Both the position numbers and the translations under genes were made by a program. From Frondihabitans sp. 762G35 (lineage in GTDB: Bacteria > Actinomycetota > Actinomycetes > Actinomycetales > Microbacteriaceae), in the NCBI RefSeq assembly GCF_002074055.1, contig NZ_CP014619.1, forward strand, positions 2,823,002-2,887,001: a DNA stretch of 64,000 bases, given 5' to 3'. The notes under the pieces are model-generated. The model was given only the letters and a program-made list of their open reading frames with translations, searched no databases and had not been told where the DNA came from. Below are positions 15,256 through 23,335 of this stretch, piece after piece. The stretch's first letter is position 1, and every line of letters starts with the position of its first letter.

Positions 15256-18243
15256 CTACACGGTCGTGGACAGCGTCGACGACCCGTCGGGCAGCCGCCG
15301 CACCTCTATCCGGTCGGCGATGCGCTGCTTGAGCTCCTCGACGTGGCTGACGATGCCGACGACACGGCCGTGCTCGGACAGCCTCCCGAGTTCGCTCATC
15401 ACCGCGTCGAGCGTCTCCGGGTCGAGTGTGCCGAAGCCCTCGTCGACGAACAGGGTGCCGAGGTCGAGCCCGCCGGCCTCCGCCTGCACGACGTCCGCCA
15501 GGCCGAGGGCGAGGCTGAGCGACGCGTAGAAGGTCTCGCCACCCGAGAAGCTCTTCGGATCGCGCGTCGTGTCGGTCGTGTCGTCGCGGATCGCGAGGGC
15601 GAGCCCGGTCTTACGCGCCCGGGACGACGTCTCCCGTGCCTCCGACGCCTCCAACCGGTAGCGGCCGCTGGACATCACGGCGAGGCGGACGTTCGCGGCC
15701 GCGACGACGTCCTCGAAGCGACGCAGCAGAACGTAGGTGCCGAGGGTGACCCCGCGCGTGTTCGCCGAGCCCGACGCGCTGGCGACGTCGGCCATGCGGA
15801 CGACGGCGCGCGCCTCCTCGGCGACGGACGCCCCCGCGGCGATCGCGTCCGCGAGTCCGGACGCCGCGGAGCGGGTACGGCGCAGACGGTCGTCGACCCG
15901 CGCGAAGGCCTCCTGCGCCTCGGCGAGGAGAGCCTCGGCCGCCGAGGCAGCCGCCTCGGCACCGTCGACGTCGACGCTCTCGTCGCCCGTCAGCCCCGCG
16001 ATCCGGTCGTCGGCCAGGCCCGCCTCGACGACGGCGCGGTCGCGCTCGTCCCGGCCGACCGACTCGGCAAGTCCGTCGAGGGCCTTCCGGTCGAGGACGG
16101 CCCCCTCCGCGTCGTCCGCGGTCCGGAATCCGCTCTCGGCGACCGCGGCCGACAGGGCCTCCAGACGCTCCGTCTCGCGGGTGCGCGCCGCCTCCAGCGC
16201 GTCGGCGGCGGTGAGCAGGCCCTCGAGAGCGCCTCGTCTCTCGCGCAGCCGCTCGACGAGGTCGGCCACGGTCGAGGCCCGGGAGTCGAGAGCGTCGGCG
16301 ACCTCCCGCTCGTTGCGCTCGATCTCGACCCGGGACGCCTCGAGCGTCGACGCTTCCCCGGCCCGGGCGACGCGCATCGCTTCGAGGTCGCGCCGGAACC
16401 GCTCGGTGTCGGCGTCGAACCCGGCGAGCGCGTCGGCGGCGGCCGACGCCGCGGCAGCCGTCGCGGTCGACGTCGCCACGGAGTCGCGCGCCTGAGCGAC
16501 ACGGGCCTCCGCCTGCGCGGCGTCGAGGCCGTCGAGCGCTTCGGCAGCGGCAGCGTGGCGGGCGGAGGCCGTGGCCGCCGCGGTCGCCGCCTCGGCGAGC
16601 GATGCCTCGGCGTCGGCGCGCCGGGTAGCGGCGGTCTCGACGGCCTCGTCGTCGGGGTGCTCCGCGGTGAGGACGGCGAGGGCAGGATGCTCGCGCGAAC
16701 CGCACACCGGACACGCCTCTCCCTCCCCGAGCCCGCGCGCCAGCTCCCCGGCCATCCCCGCGATGCGTCGGCGACGCAGCCCCGCCTCGACGTCCACGGC
16801 CTGCGCGGCCCGGGCGGCCGCCCGGTCGCGCTCCCGCGCGGCGGCGTCGGCCGCCGCGGCCAGCTCGGCGGCTCGGGACACGGCCGCGCGCGCGGCCTCG
16901 GCGAGCTCGAGGCCCCGCTCGGCGTCCGCGACGTCGCGGACGGCCTCCGCGGTGGCGACCGCGCGCGCGGCGAGCGGCTCGCGCTCCGCGGGACGCGCGG
17001 CGAGCGCCTCCGCCGCGACCACGATGCGCTCGTCGACCTCGTCGAGGCGGGTCGCGTCGCGGACCAGCGCCGCTCGACGCCCGGGCAGGGCCGCCTCCAC
17101 GGCGGCCGCCCCGGCCAGGGAGGCGAGTTCGGAGACGATCCCGTCGCGGGCGGAACGCAGGGCGTCGGGCGCGACGTCGGCGGCATCGGCGGCGTCGGCG
17201 TCGGCGTCGGCGCCGCTGACGGAAGGGGCGGCGGCGGCGACAGCCCAGGCCTCCTCGGCGGCCCGGAGCGCCGTCAGGGCGGTGCGATGCGCCGCGAGGG
17301 GACCTGCGACCGCGGCCGCGCGACGGCCGAGATCGAGCCGTGCCCGGTCGTGCGCCGCCTCGTCGGCCCGCGCCGCGAGCGCGTCGCGCCGGAGGAGCAG
17401 CGCGGATCGACTCGCGAGAGCGTCCCGCAGGGAGCGCTGGGCGGTGACGAGCGCTCGGTTCGCGACGGCCGCTGCGGAGGCGACGTCGCGGCTCCTGCGG
17501 GCCTCGTCGACCACGGGCTCGAACGCGGCGACGAGCGCCGGGACGGCCGCCGCCTCGACCTCCTCGTCGCCCGCGGCCTCGCGCACCCGGGCCAGGGCCA
17601 GGTCGACCGCGTGGTCGGCCGCCGAGACGCTCGCGTTCGCCTCCCGACGCAGGTCGACGAGCCGGGCCGTCGTCCGCTCGTAGACCTCGGTGCCGAAGAG
17701 CGACTGGAGCACGAGCCTCCGGTCTTCGCCGCTCGACGCGAGGAAGCGGGCGAACTCGCCCTGCGGCAACACCACGGTCTGCACGAACTGCTGGCGCGTG
17801 AGGCCGACGATGCGGGCGATCTCGCCCCCCACCTCCTGCGCGCTCGTCGAGAGGACCTCGCCGGCGGACGCGTCGGGCGTCGCCAGCCGGGTCAGCGTGG
17901 CGCTCGCGTTGGCCCGCGTGACGCCGGTGCCGCGCGCCTTCGGCCGCCACCACTGCGGGGTGCGGCGGACGCGGTGGATGCCGGCGGAGGTCTCGAAGAC
18001 CAGCTCGACGAAGGGCTCGGTGGCCGGGTCGGCGTGATGGCTGTGCAGGCGGTCGACGCTGGACGACTCGGACGCGAGCGACCCGTAGAGCGCGAAGACG
18101 AGCGCGTCGATGATGGTCGACTTGCCGCTGCCGGTCGGCCCCTCGAGGAGGAACAGTCCGGACTGGCCGAGCGCCGCGAAATCGACGGTGTGCTCGCGCG
18201 CATAGGGGCCGATGGCGCGCAGGGTGAGGCGGTGGAGGTCCAT
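15256..18243 (-). CDS. sbcC: Exonuclease subunit SbcC
   Basis: A 995-residue SMC-like ATPase. Walker A is GPTGSGKSTIID near residue 35. Two long Ala/Arg/Glu-rich coiled-coil arms flank the zinc-hook CPVC near residue 509. The C-terminal head carries the ABC signature FSGGETFYASLSLALGLADVV and Walker B LFVDEGFGTLD, then the GIVSHVEELKQRI D-loop/H-loop region. With SbcD it forms the MR-like nuclease that cleaves DNA hairpins and protein-blocked ends. Translation is coupled: the SbcD stop and this ATG overlap by one base (TGATG). The arms are extremely Ala-rich, as is common in actinobacteria. Confidence 0.95.
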   Translation of the reverse strand: MDLHRLTLRAIGPYAREHTVDFAALGQSGLFLLEGPTGSGKSTIIDALVFALYGSLASESSSVDRLHSHHADPATEPFVELVFETSAGIHRVRRTPQWWRPKARGTGVTRANASATLTRLATPDASAGEVLSTSAQEVGGEIARIVGLTRQQFVQTVVLPQGEFARFLASSGEDRRLVLQSLFGTEVYERTTARLVDLRREANASVSAADHAVDLALARVREAAGDEEVEAAAVPALVAAFEPVVDEARRSRDVASAAAVANRALVTAQRSLRDALASRSALLLRRDALAARADEAAHDRARLDLGRRAAAVAGPLAAHRTALTALRAAEEAWAVAAAAPSVSGADADADAADAADVAPDALRSARDGIVSELASLAGAAAVEAALPGRRAALVRDATRLDEVDERIVVAAEALAARPAEREPLAARAVATAEAVRDVADAERGLELAEAARAAVSRAAELAAAADAAARERDRAAARAAQAVDVEAGLRRRRIAGMAGELARGLGEGEACPVCGSREHPALAVLTAEHPDDEAVETAATRRADAEASLAEAATAAATASARHAAAAEALDGLDAAQAEARVAQARDSVATSTATAAAASAAADALAGFDADTERFRRDLEAMRVARAGEASTLEASRVEIERNEREVADALDSRASTVADLVERLRERRGALEGLLTAADALEAARTRETERLEALSAAVAESGFRTADDAEGAVLDRKALDGLAESVGRDERDRAVVEAGLADDRIAGLTGDESVDVDGAEAAASAAEALLAEAQEAFARVDDRLRRTRSAASGLADAIAAGASVAEEARAVVRMADVASASGSANTRGVTLGTYVLLRRFEDVVAAANVRLAVMSSGRYRLEASEARETSSRARKTGLALAIRDDTTDTTRDPKSFSGGETFYASLSLALGLADVVQAEAGGLDLGTLFVDEGFGTLDPETLDAVMSELGRLSEHGRVVGIVSHVEELKQRIADRIEVRRLPDGSSTLSTTV

Positions 18244-19400
18244 CAGGCGCTCGTCTCGAGAGTCGCACGCGCGGCCTCGTAGGCGTCGGCGAGCACCCGC
18301 AGCTCGGCCTCGGACGCCGGGCCGCCCGTCGCGAACGCCACGAAGTCGGCGACGACCTCGAGCGGGTCGGTCTCGGCGGTGATGACCCGTCGCTCCCGCT
18401 CGACCACGGCGCCGACCGGCGTGTGCTGCAGCGAGAGCACGTGCGGGAACCGCTCGCTCACGCGCGCGTGGAGGTGCTCGGGGTGCACGGGGTCGGTGAC
18501 GAAGACGCGCAGCCAGGCGTCGCGCCACTCGTCGAAGCGCCCGCTCAGGAGCTCGTCGAGCGTGCCGGTCAGCTCGCCGAGGCGGCGTGGCACCGGCGCG
18601 GCGATCAGCTGGACCTCGACCCCGCCCGTCGCGTCGAGGTCGACGAGCGCCGTGGACTTCCTCTGACGCTGCTCGCCGAACGAGAACGCCAGGGGCGACC
18701 CCGAGTAGCGGATCGCAGGATGCCCGGACCCCACCGCCTGCGCACCGTGGAGGTGCCCCAGAGCGACGTAGTCGAACCCCGCGAAGACCTCCGAGGGGAC
18801 GGCGTCGACGCCTCCCACCCGGATGTCGCGCTCGCTCTCGCTGGCGGCCCCGCCGACGACGAAGGCGTGCGCGACGACGACGGATCGCGTGCCGGGGCGC
18901 CCGGCGAGGTCGGCCCGGACACGTGCGACCGCCGCGCCGACGACCGCCTCGTGCGAGCGGGCGAGCGGCTCCCCCTCCTCGCCGAGCGACCAGCGCACCG
19001 TGTCGGGGTCGAGGTAGGGCAGGCCGTAGAAGGCGACGGGCCCGTCGACGTCGTCGACGACGACCGGCTCCGAGAGGCGGTCGACGGACGCGAGGACGTG
19101 CAACCCGGGCCGCAGGAGCCGGGCCGCGAACCCGAGGCGGACCGCGGAGTCGTGGTTGCCCGGCGTCACGATGACCGTGGCGACGTCGCTGAGCCGCTCG
19201 AACGCCTCGGAGAGCAGGGTGACGGTCGGCACCGACGGCACGGCGCGGTCGTACACGTCGCCCGCGACGACGACCACGTCGACCTCGCGCTCCCGCACCG
19301 TCTCGACGAGGTGGTCGAGGAACGCGCGCTGGTGCTCCAGCAGGTCGACACCGTGCAGGGTGCGGCCCAGGTGCCAGTCGCTCGTGTGCAGGATGCGCAC
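18243..19400 (-). CDS. sbcD: Exonuclease subunit SbcD
   Basis: A 385-residue calcineurin-like phosphoesterase, the nuclease subunit of SbcCD. The metal-binding motifs are in order: HTSDWHLGRTLHG (residue 5 on), AGDVYDRAVPS, TPGNHDSAVRLG, AHAFVVGG and LGHLHGAQ. I chose the GTG at 19400 rather than the longer frame from 19493 because the protein then begins VRILHTSDWHLG, as in the family, and a strong GGGGGAGG stands directly upstream. It is the first gene of the sbcD-sbcC pair. Confidence 0.94.
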   Translation of the reverse strand: MRILHTSDWHLGRTLHGVDLLEHQRAFLDHLVETVREREVDVVVVAGDVYDRAVPSVPTVTLLSEAFERLSDVATVIVTPGNHDSAVRLGFAARLLRPGLHVLASVDRLSEPVVVDDVDGPVAFYGLPYLDPDTVRWSLGEEGEPLARSHEAVVGAAVARVRADLAGRPGTRSVVVAHAFVVGGAASESERDIRVGGVDAVPSEVFAGFDYVALGHLHGAQAVGSGHPAIRYSGSPLAFSFGEQRQRKSTALVDLDATGGVEVQLIAAPVPRRLGELTGTLDELLSGRFDEWRDAWLRVFVTDPVHPEHLHARVSERFPHVLSLQHTPVGAVVERERRVITAETDPLEVVADFVAFATGGPASEAELRVLADAYEAARATLETSA

Positions 19401-19440
19401 GCCTCCCCCTCTCCGCTGTCGATGCCCGCCGGTTTCCGCC

Positions 19441-19446
19441 ACCCTA
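19441..19446 (-). promoter_or_regulatory. Possible -10 box of sbcDC
   Basis: Minus-strand TAGGGT about 40 bases upstream of the sbcD start; TTCGGG lies 18 bp further up as a weak -35. Confidence 0.3.
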
Positions 19447-19518
19447 CCGACGGCCGCCGACGCTCCCGAATCGGGTGGCGTCGCCCCGGGCATCCTGCGG
19501 GCGGAGGGGGTGTCGCCC

Positions 19519-19524
19519 TAGGCT
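19519..19524 (+). promoter_or_regulatory. -10 box of cutC
   Basis: TAGGCT with nine bases to the ATG at 19534 and no ribosome-binding sequence between, so the message is likely leaderless. Confidence 0.4.
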
Positions 19525-19533
19525 TCCGACACC

Positions 19534-20286
19534 ATGACTCCGCCCACTCCAGCCCTCGAGATCGCCGTCACCTCGCCCGCGGGCGCCCTCGTCGCGGCCC
19601 GCGGCGGCGCCGACCGGATCGAGCTGTGCACCGCGCTCGAGCTCGGCGGGGTGACGCCGTCGCAGGGCCTCGTCGAGGCGTGCACGGCCCTTCCCCTGCC
19701 CGTGCACGTCCTCGTGCGCCCGAGGCCGGGCGACTTCGTCTACGACGAGACCGAGGTGGCCCTCATGGAGCGAGAGGTGCGCGCGGTCGTCGCGTCGGGG
19801 GCCGCCGGAGTGGTCGTCGGCGCCCTCGACGCCCGGGGCGGGCTCGACCGCGAGACGGTGGCGCGGCTCGTGGCCGCTGCCCGCTCCGTGCGGTCGGACA
19901 CCCGGGTCACGTTCCACCGGGCGATCGATCGGGCGCAGGATCCCCTGGCGGTGGTGGCGGGCCTCGGGGCGTTGGGCGTCGACCGGGTGCTGACGTCGGG
20001 CGGGGCATCCTGCGCTCTCGACGGGGTGGAGACGCTCGCGCGCCTCGTCGACGCGGCCGCCGACGTCGAGGTGATGGCCGGCGGCGGTGTCGCCCCGGAG
20101 CACATCGGGACGCTCGTCGACGCCGGGGTCGCCGCCGTGCATCTCTCCGCGAAGCGCCGCGTCGAGCCCCTGCCCGGCGAAGAAGTGCGCCTCGGAACGG
20201 CGGACGCGTCGTCGCACTCCGTGACCGACCCGCACGTGGTGGCCGCCGCGCGCGCCGCACTCCGCTCGGCCCCACCAGCCCGCTAG
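19534..20286 (+). CDS. cutC: CutC family protein (copper homeostasis)
   Basis: A 250-residue TIM-barrel protein of the CutC family. Characteristic pieces are LEIAVTSPAGALVAARGGADRIELC at the N-terminus, GGVTPSQGLVEA, VLVRPRPGDFVYDETE, TFHRAIDRAQDPL, DRVLTSGG and the final HLSAKRRVEP. CutC was linked to copper tolerance in E. coli, but its biochemical activity is not settled. The stop codon TAG is the edge of a palindromic element (20284-20349). Confidence 0.93.
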   Translation: MTPPTPALEIAVTSPAGALVAARGGADRIELCTALELGGVTPSQGLVEACTALPLPVHVLVRPRPGDFVYDETEVALMEREVRAVVASGAAGVVVGALDARGGLDRETVARLVAAARSVRSDTRVTFHRAIDRAQDPLAVVAGLGALGVDRVLTSGGASCALDGVETLARLVDAAADVEVMAGGGVAPEHIGTLVDAGVAAVHLSAKRRVEPLPGEEVRLGTADASSHSVTDPHVVAAARAALRSAPPAR

Positions 20287-20349
20287 ACCCTCGCGCTCGG
20301 CTGCCGCACCCCGCCTAGGACCACCGCCGCAGCCGAGCGCGAGGGTTCA
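20284..20349. repeat. Palindromic intergenic element, copy 1
   Basis: Perfect 18-bp inverted repeat: arm 20287-20304 (ACCCTCGCGCTCGGCTGC) and arm 20329-20346, centred on CCTAGG at 20314-20319. It begins at the cutC stop codon. The right half shares CCTAGGACCACCGCCGC with the element at 42421-42486, and the outer arms share TAGACCCTCGCGCTCGG. It may terminate cutC transcription, but a shared core in two unrelated places points to a repeat family. Confidence 0.8.
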
Positions 20350-20377
20350 GCGGGGGCGCGGCGGTGGAACGGCGGCG

Positions 20378-20383
20378 TAGCGT
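20378..20383 (+). promoter_or_regulatory. -10 box of the DinB-fold gene
   Basis: TAGCGT, then GGGCCC, then the ATG at 20390: leaderless arrangement. Confidence 0.4.
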
Positions 20384-20389
20384 GGGCCC

Positions 20390-20896
20390 ATGACCCCGGC
20401 CGAGCTGCTCATCGACTCCTTCCTCCGCGTCCCCCCGATCATCGCCCGAGCCGTCGACGACCTGAGCGCGCAGCAGCTCGCCTTCCGTCCGGCCCCGGGC
20501 ACGAACACGATCGCCTGGCTCGCCTGGCACACCGGCCGCGGGCAGGACGTCCAGATCGCCGCCCTCGAGGGCCGCGAGGAGGTGTGGACGGCTTCGGGCT
20601 GGTACGACCGGTTCGCGCTGCCGTTCGGCCCGGGGGAGATGGGCTTCGGCATGAGCGCCGGAGACGTCACCCGCGTCGTCGCCACAGCCGAGCTCCTGAC
20701 GGGTTACCTCGACGAGGTCACCGAGCGGTCGCGCGCCTACCTCGCGGGGCTCTCCTCCGACTCCCTCGACGACGTTGTCGACGAGAACTGGGACCCGCCC
20801 GTCACGCGCGGGGCGCGCCTCGTGAGCATCGTCAACGACTGCCTGCAGCACGCGGGCCAGGCCTCGTACGTCCGGGGCATCCTCGAGCGCGCCTGA
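20390..20896 (+). CDS. DinB/DUF664-like protein
   Basis: A 168-residue helical-bundle protein. The N-terminal part has PAELLIDSFLRVPPIIARAVDDLSAQQLAFRP and AWLAWHTGRGQD; the C-terminal part has SIVNDCLQHAGQASYVRGIL. This is the layout of DinB_2/DUF664 proteins, related to mycothiol-dependent enzymes, which bind a metal with three histidines. I see His in AWHTG and in LQHAG, but the third His (normally four residues on) is Gln here, so metal binding is doubtful. Function unknown. Confidence 0.78.
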   Translation: MTPAELLIDSFLRVPPIIARAVDDLSAQQLAFRPAPGTNTIAWLAWHTGRGQDVQIAALEGREEVWTASGWYDRFALPFGPGEMGFGMSAGDVTRVVATAELLTGYLDEVTERSRAYLAGLSSDSLDDVVDENWDPPVTRGARLVSIVNDCLQHAGQASYVRGILERA

Positions 20897-20961
20897 CCCG
20901 GAGACGCCGGACGGGCGCCCACCCCGAGGAGTGAGCGCCCGCCTGCGGTGCGTCGGTCCGA

Positions 20962-23133
20962 CTAGCGGTTGGCGCCCGCGAGCTGGTCGATCAGCGCGTC
21001 GCCGGGGCGGGCGTCGATCATCTCGGCCTCGATCTCGGCGCGCTCGAGCAGCTCGGACATGCGGCGGCGGCGGGCGCGGGTGATCAGCGTCACGACGGTG
21101 CCCTCCTTGCCGGCGCGACCGGTGCGGCCGGAGCGGTGCATGTACGTCTTGTACTCGTCCGGGGCGTCGGCCTGGATGACGAGCTCGATGTCATCGACGT
21201 GGATGCCGCGCGCCGCGACGTCCGTGGCGACGAGCACGTTGACGCGGCCCGAGGTCAGGAGCTGCAGGTTGCGCGTGCGGCGCGCCTGGTTGAGGTCGCC
21301 GTGGAGGCTGGTGGTGGCGATGCCGGCGTCCTCGAGCTGGTCGGCGAGCTGCTCCGCGAAGGCGCGGGTGCGGGCGAAGACGAGGGTCTTGCCGCCGCCC
21401 TGCGCGAGCTGCTCGATGACGGCGCCCTTGTCGCGCTGCTCGATGAGGAGCACGCGGTGGTCGATCGTCGAGGAGGCCTGGTCCTCGCCGGCGACCTCGT
21501 GGACCGCAGGATCCACGAGGAACTCGTCCACGAGCTTGGCGACGCCCTTGTCCAGCGTGGCGCTGAAGAGGAGCTTCTGCGCGCGGGCCCCGGTCGGGGT
21601 GACGTCCGCGGTCTCACGGATGATGCGCTGCACCGGCTCGAGGAAGCCGAGGTCGCACATGTGGTCGGCCTCGTCGAGGACGGTGATGACGACCTCGCTG
21701 AGGTCGAGGCGTCCCTGGTCGATGAGGTCCTCGATCCGGCCGGGGGTGCCGATCACGATGTCGACGCCGCGGTTGAGCGCGCCCACCTGTCGCTGCTGGG
21801 GCACGCCGCCGTAGATCTGCGTGGTGAAGAGGCCGACGGAGCGGGCGATCGGCTGGACCGTCCTGTCGATCTGCATCGCGAGCTCGCGCGTCGGGGCCAG
21901 GATGAGGGCGCGGGGCTTGCGACCCATCTTGCGGTTCTTGCCGCCGCCGTTCTCCATCAGCTTCTCCACGAGGGGGGCGCCGAAGGCGATCGTCTTGCCG
22001 GATCCGGTGCGGCCGCGACCGAGGACGTCCTTGCCCGCGAGCACGTCGGGGATCGTCGCCGCCTGGATCGGGAACGGGCTCGGAGCGCCGAGCTCGGCGA
22101 GCTGACGGATGATGTTGGAGCCGAGACCGAGGTCCTCGAAGCTCATGCCGACGACCTCGGCCGCGGTCACGACCTCCGCCTTCAGCTTCTCGAGCTTGAC
22201 GTCGTCCTCGGGAGAGAAGTGCTGGCCCTCGGCGCGGTCGCGCTTGGGGTAGAAGTCGCTGCCGCGTTCGTCGCGGTCGCGGCGGGGGGCGCGGTCGTCG
22301 CGGTCGAAGGAGCGGGCCGGACGGTCGCTGCGGTCGAACGAGCGAGCCGGACGGTCGCTGCGGTCGAACGAACGCGGGGCGCGGTCATCACGAGCCGGAC
22401 GGTCGCTGCGGTCGAACGAGCGGGGTGCGCGGTCGTCGCGGGCCGGACGGTCGCTGCGGTCGAAGGAGCGAGGTGCGCGGTCGTCACGAGCCGGACGGTC
22501 GCTGCGGTCGTACGAGCGGGGTGCGCGGTCGTCACGAGCCGGGCGGTCGCTGCGGTCGTACGAGCGCGGCGCGCGGTCGTCGCGAGCCGGACGGTCCGAG
22601 CGGTCGTACGAACGCGGGGCGCGCTCGTCGCGAGCCGGACGGTCGCTGCGGTCGTAGGAGCGAGGTGCACGGTCGCTGCGGTCGTACGAACGCGGCGCCC
22701 GGTCGTCGCGAGCCGGACGATCCGAGCGGTCCCAGGTGCGGGGGCCGCGGTCGTCGCGCTGCGGGCGATCCCCGTAGGAGCGGTCGCCGGACGGACGCGA
22801 CGAGCGGTCGTCGCGGTCGTAGGAGCGGCCGGGGCGCTGCTCGGCCCCGCGCGCGCCGTTGCGGGCGTCGCGGTCCTCGCGAGCGCCGCCGAAGCGCGGG
22901 TTGCTGCCGGCGGTCTTGCGGGGCTCCCAGTTCGGGCGACCACCGGTCGAGTCGGGGCGTCCGCCGGTGCGGGCGCTGCGCTCGGCGGCGTCCCAGCGCT
23001 GCTTCTTGGCAGGGCCGGCATCGGCGTCGGGGCGGTAGCCGCGGTGCTTCGGGCTCTTGGAGCCCTGCTTGCTTCCGTAGTTGGGGCGGTCGGCTTTGGC
23101 GCGCGAAGAGGCGCCCTTGTCGTAAGGGGACAT
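20962..23133 (-). CDS. DEAD-box RNA helicase with a repetitive Arg/Asp-rich N-terminal region
   Basis: A 723-residue DEAD-box helicase. The first 330 residues are disordered and highly charged, with about nine copies of a 16-residue unit (RSYDRSDRPARDDRAP and Phe variants) between about residues 135 and 280. The helicase core follows: RTGSGKT (motif I), PTRELAMQ (Ia), LDEADHM (II), SATL (III), TDVAARGIHVDD (V) and HRSGRTGRAG (VI). It is close to actinobacterial RhlE/DeaD proteins that remodel RNA or assist ribosome assembly. The core is near the front of the protein in E. coli enzymes but comes last here. A leader region of up to 200 bp precedes the ATG, which has CAGGAAG as ribosome site. 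Confidence 0.92.
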   Translation of the reverse strand: MSPYDKGASSRAKADRPNYGSKQGSKSPKHRGYRPDADAGPAKKQRWDAAERSARTGGRPDSTGGRPNWEPRKTAGSNPRFGGAREDRDARNGARGAEQRPGRSYDRDDRSSRPSGDRSYGDRPQRDDRGPRTWDRSDRPARDDRAPRSYDRSDRAPRSYDRSDRPARDERAPRSYDRSDRPARDDRAPRSYDRSDRPARDDRAPRSYDRSDRPARDDRAPRSFDRSDRPARDDRAPRSFDRSDRPARDDRAPRSFDRSDRPARSFDRSDRPARSFDRDDRAPRRDRDERGSDFYPKRDRAEGQHFSPEDDVKLEKLKAEVVTAAEVVGMSFEDLGLGSNIIRQLAELGAPSPFPIQAATIPDVLAGKDVLGRGRTGSGKTIAFGAPLVEKLMENGGGKNRKMGRKPRALILAPTRELAMQIDRTVQPIARSVGLFTTQIYGGVPQQRQVGALNRGVDIVIGTPGRIEDLIDQGRLDLSEVVITVLDEADHMCDLGFLEPVQRIIRETADVTPTGARAQKLLFSATLDKGVAKLVDEFLVDPAVHEVAGEDQASSTIDHRVLLIEQRDKGAVIEQLAQGGGKTLVFARTRAFAEQLADQLEDAGIATTSLHGDLNQARRTRNLQLLTSGRVNVLVATDVAARGIHVDDIELVIQADAPDEYKTYMHRSGRTGRAGKEGTVVTLITRARRRRMSELLERAEIEAEMIDARPGDALIDQLAGANR
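22293..22730. repeat. 48-bp tandem repeat inside the DEAD-box helicase gene
   Basis: About nine in-frame copies of a 48-bp unit coding for 16 residues, with shorter partial units at the edges. Copies nearest the N-terminus carry Tyr (SYDRSDR), the later ones Phe (SFDRSDR). Identical synonymous codons across copies show recent duplication. Confidence 0.88.
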
Positions 23134-23335
23134 GGTTCTTCCTGGGTTTTCAGATGACGCGAAGAATTCACCCGGGCAGTCATTGGCCAGGGACCGTTCA
23201 CATTCGTGATTACGTCACAGCGCCATTCGCTGCGACTCCGGCCCCGGAGACATACAAACCCAACCGCAGCATCCTGCGGTGTCTCGAGCCGACCTACCTA
23301 CGCTACTCGACGCGCGCCCGGAACACCAGCCCCGC

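Noticed and set aside
18244-18528. Longer SbcC frame upstream of 18243
   Set aside because: It runs inside sbcD; the family start MDLHRLTLRAIGPY lies at 18243 and is coupled to the sbcD stop.
19401-19493. Longer SbcD frame from 19493
   Set aside because: The extra 31 residues are not family-like, and the GTG at 19400 has a strong ribosome site.
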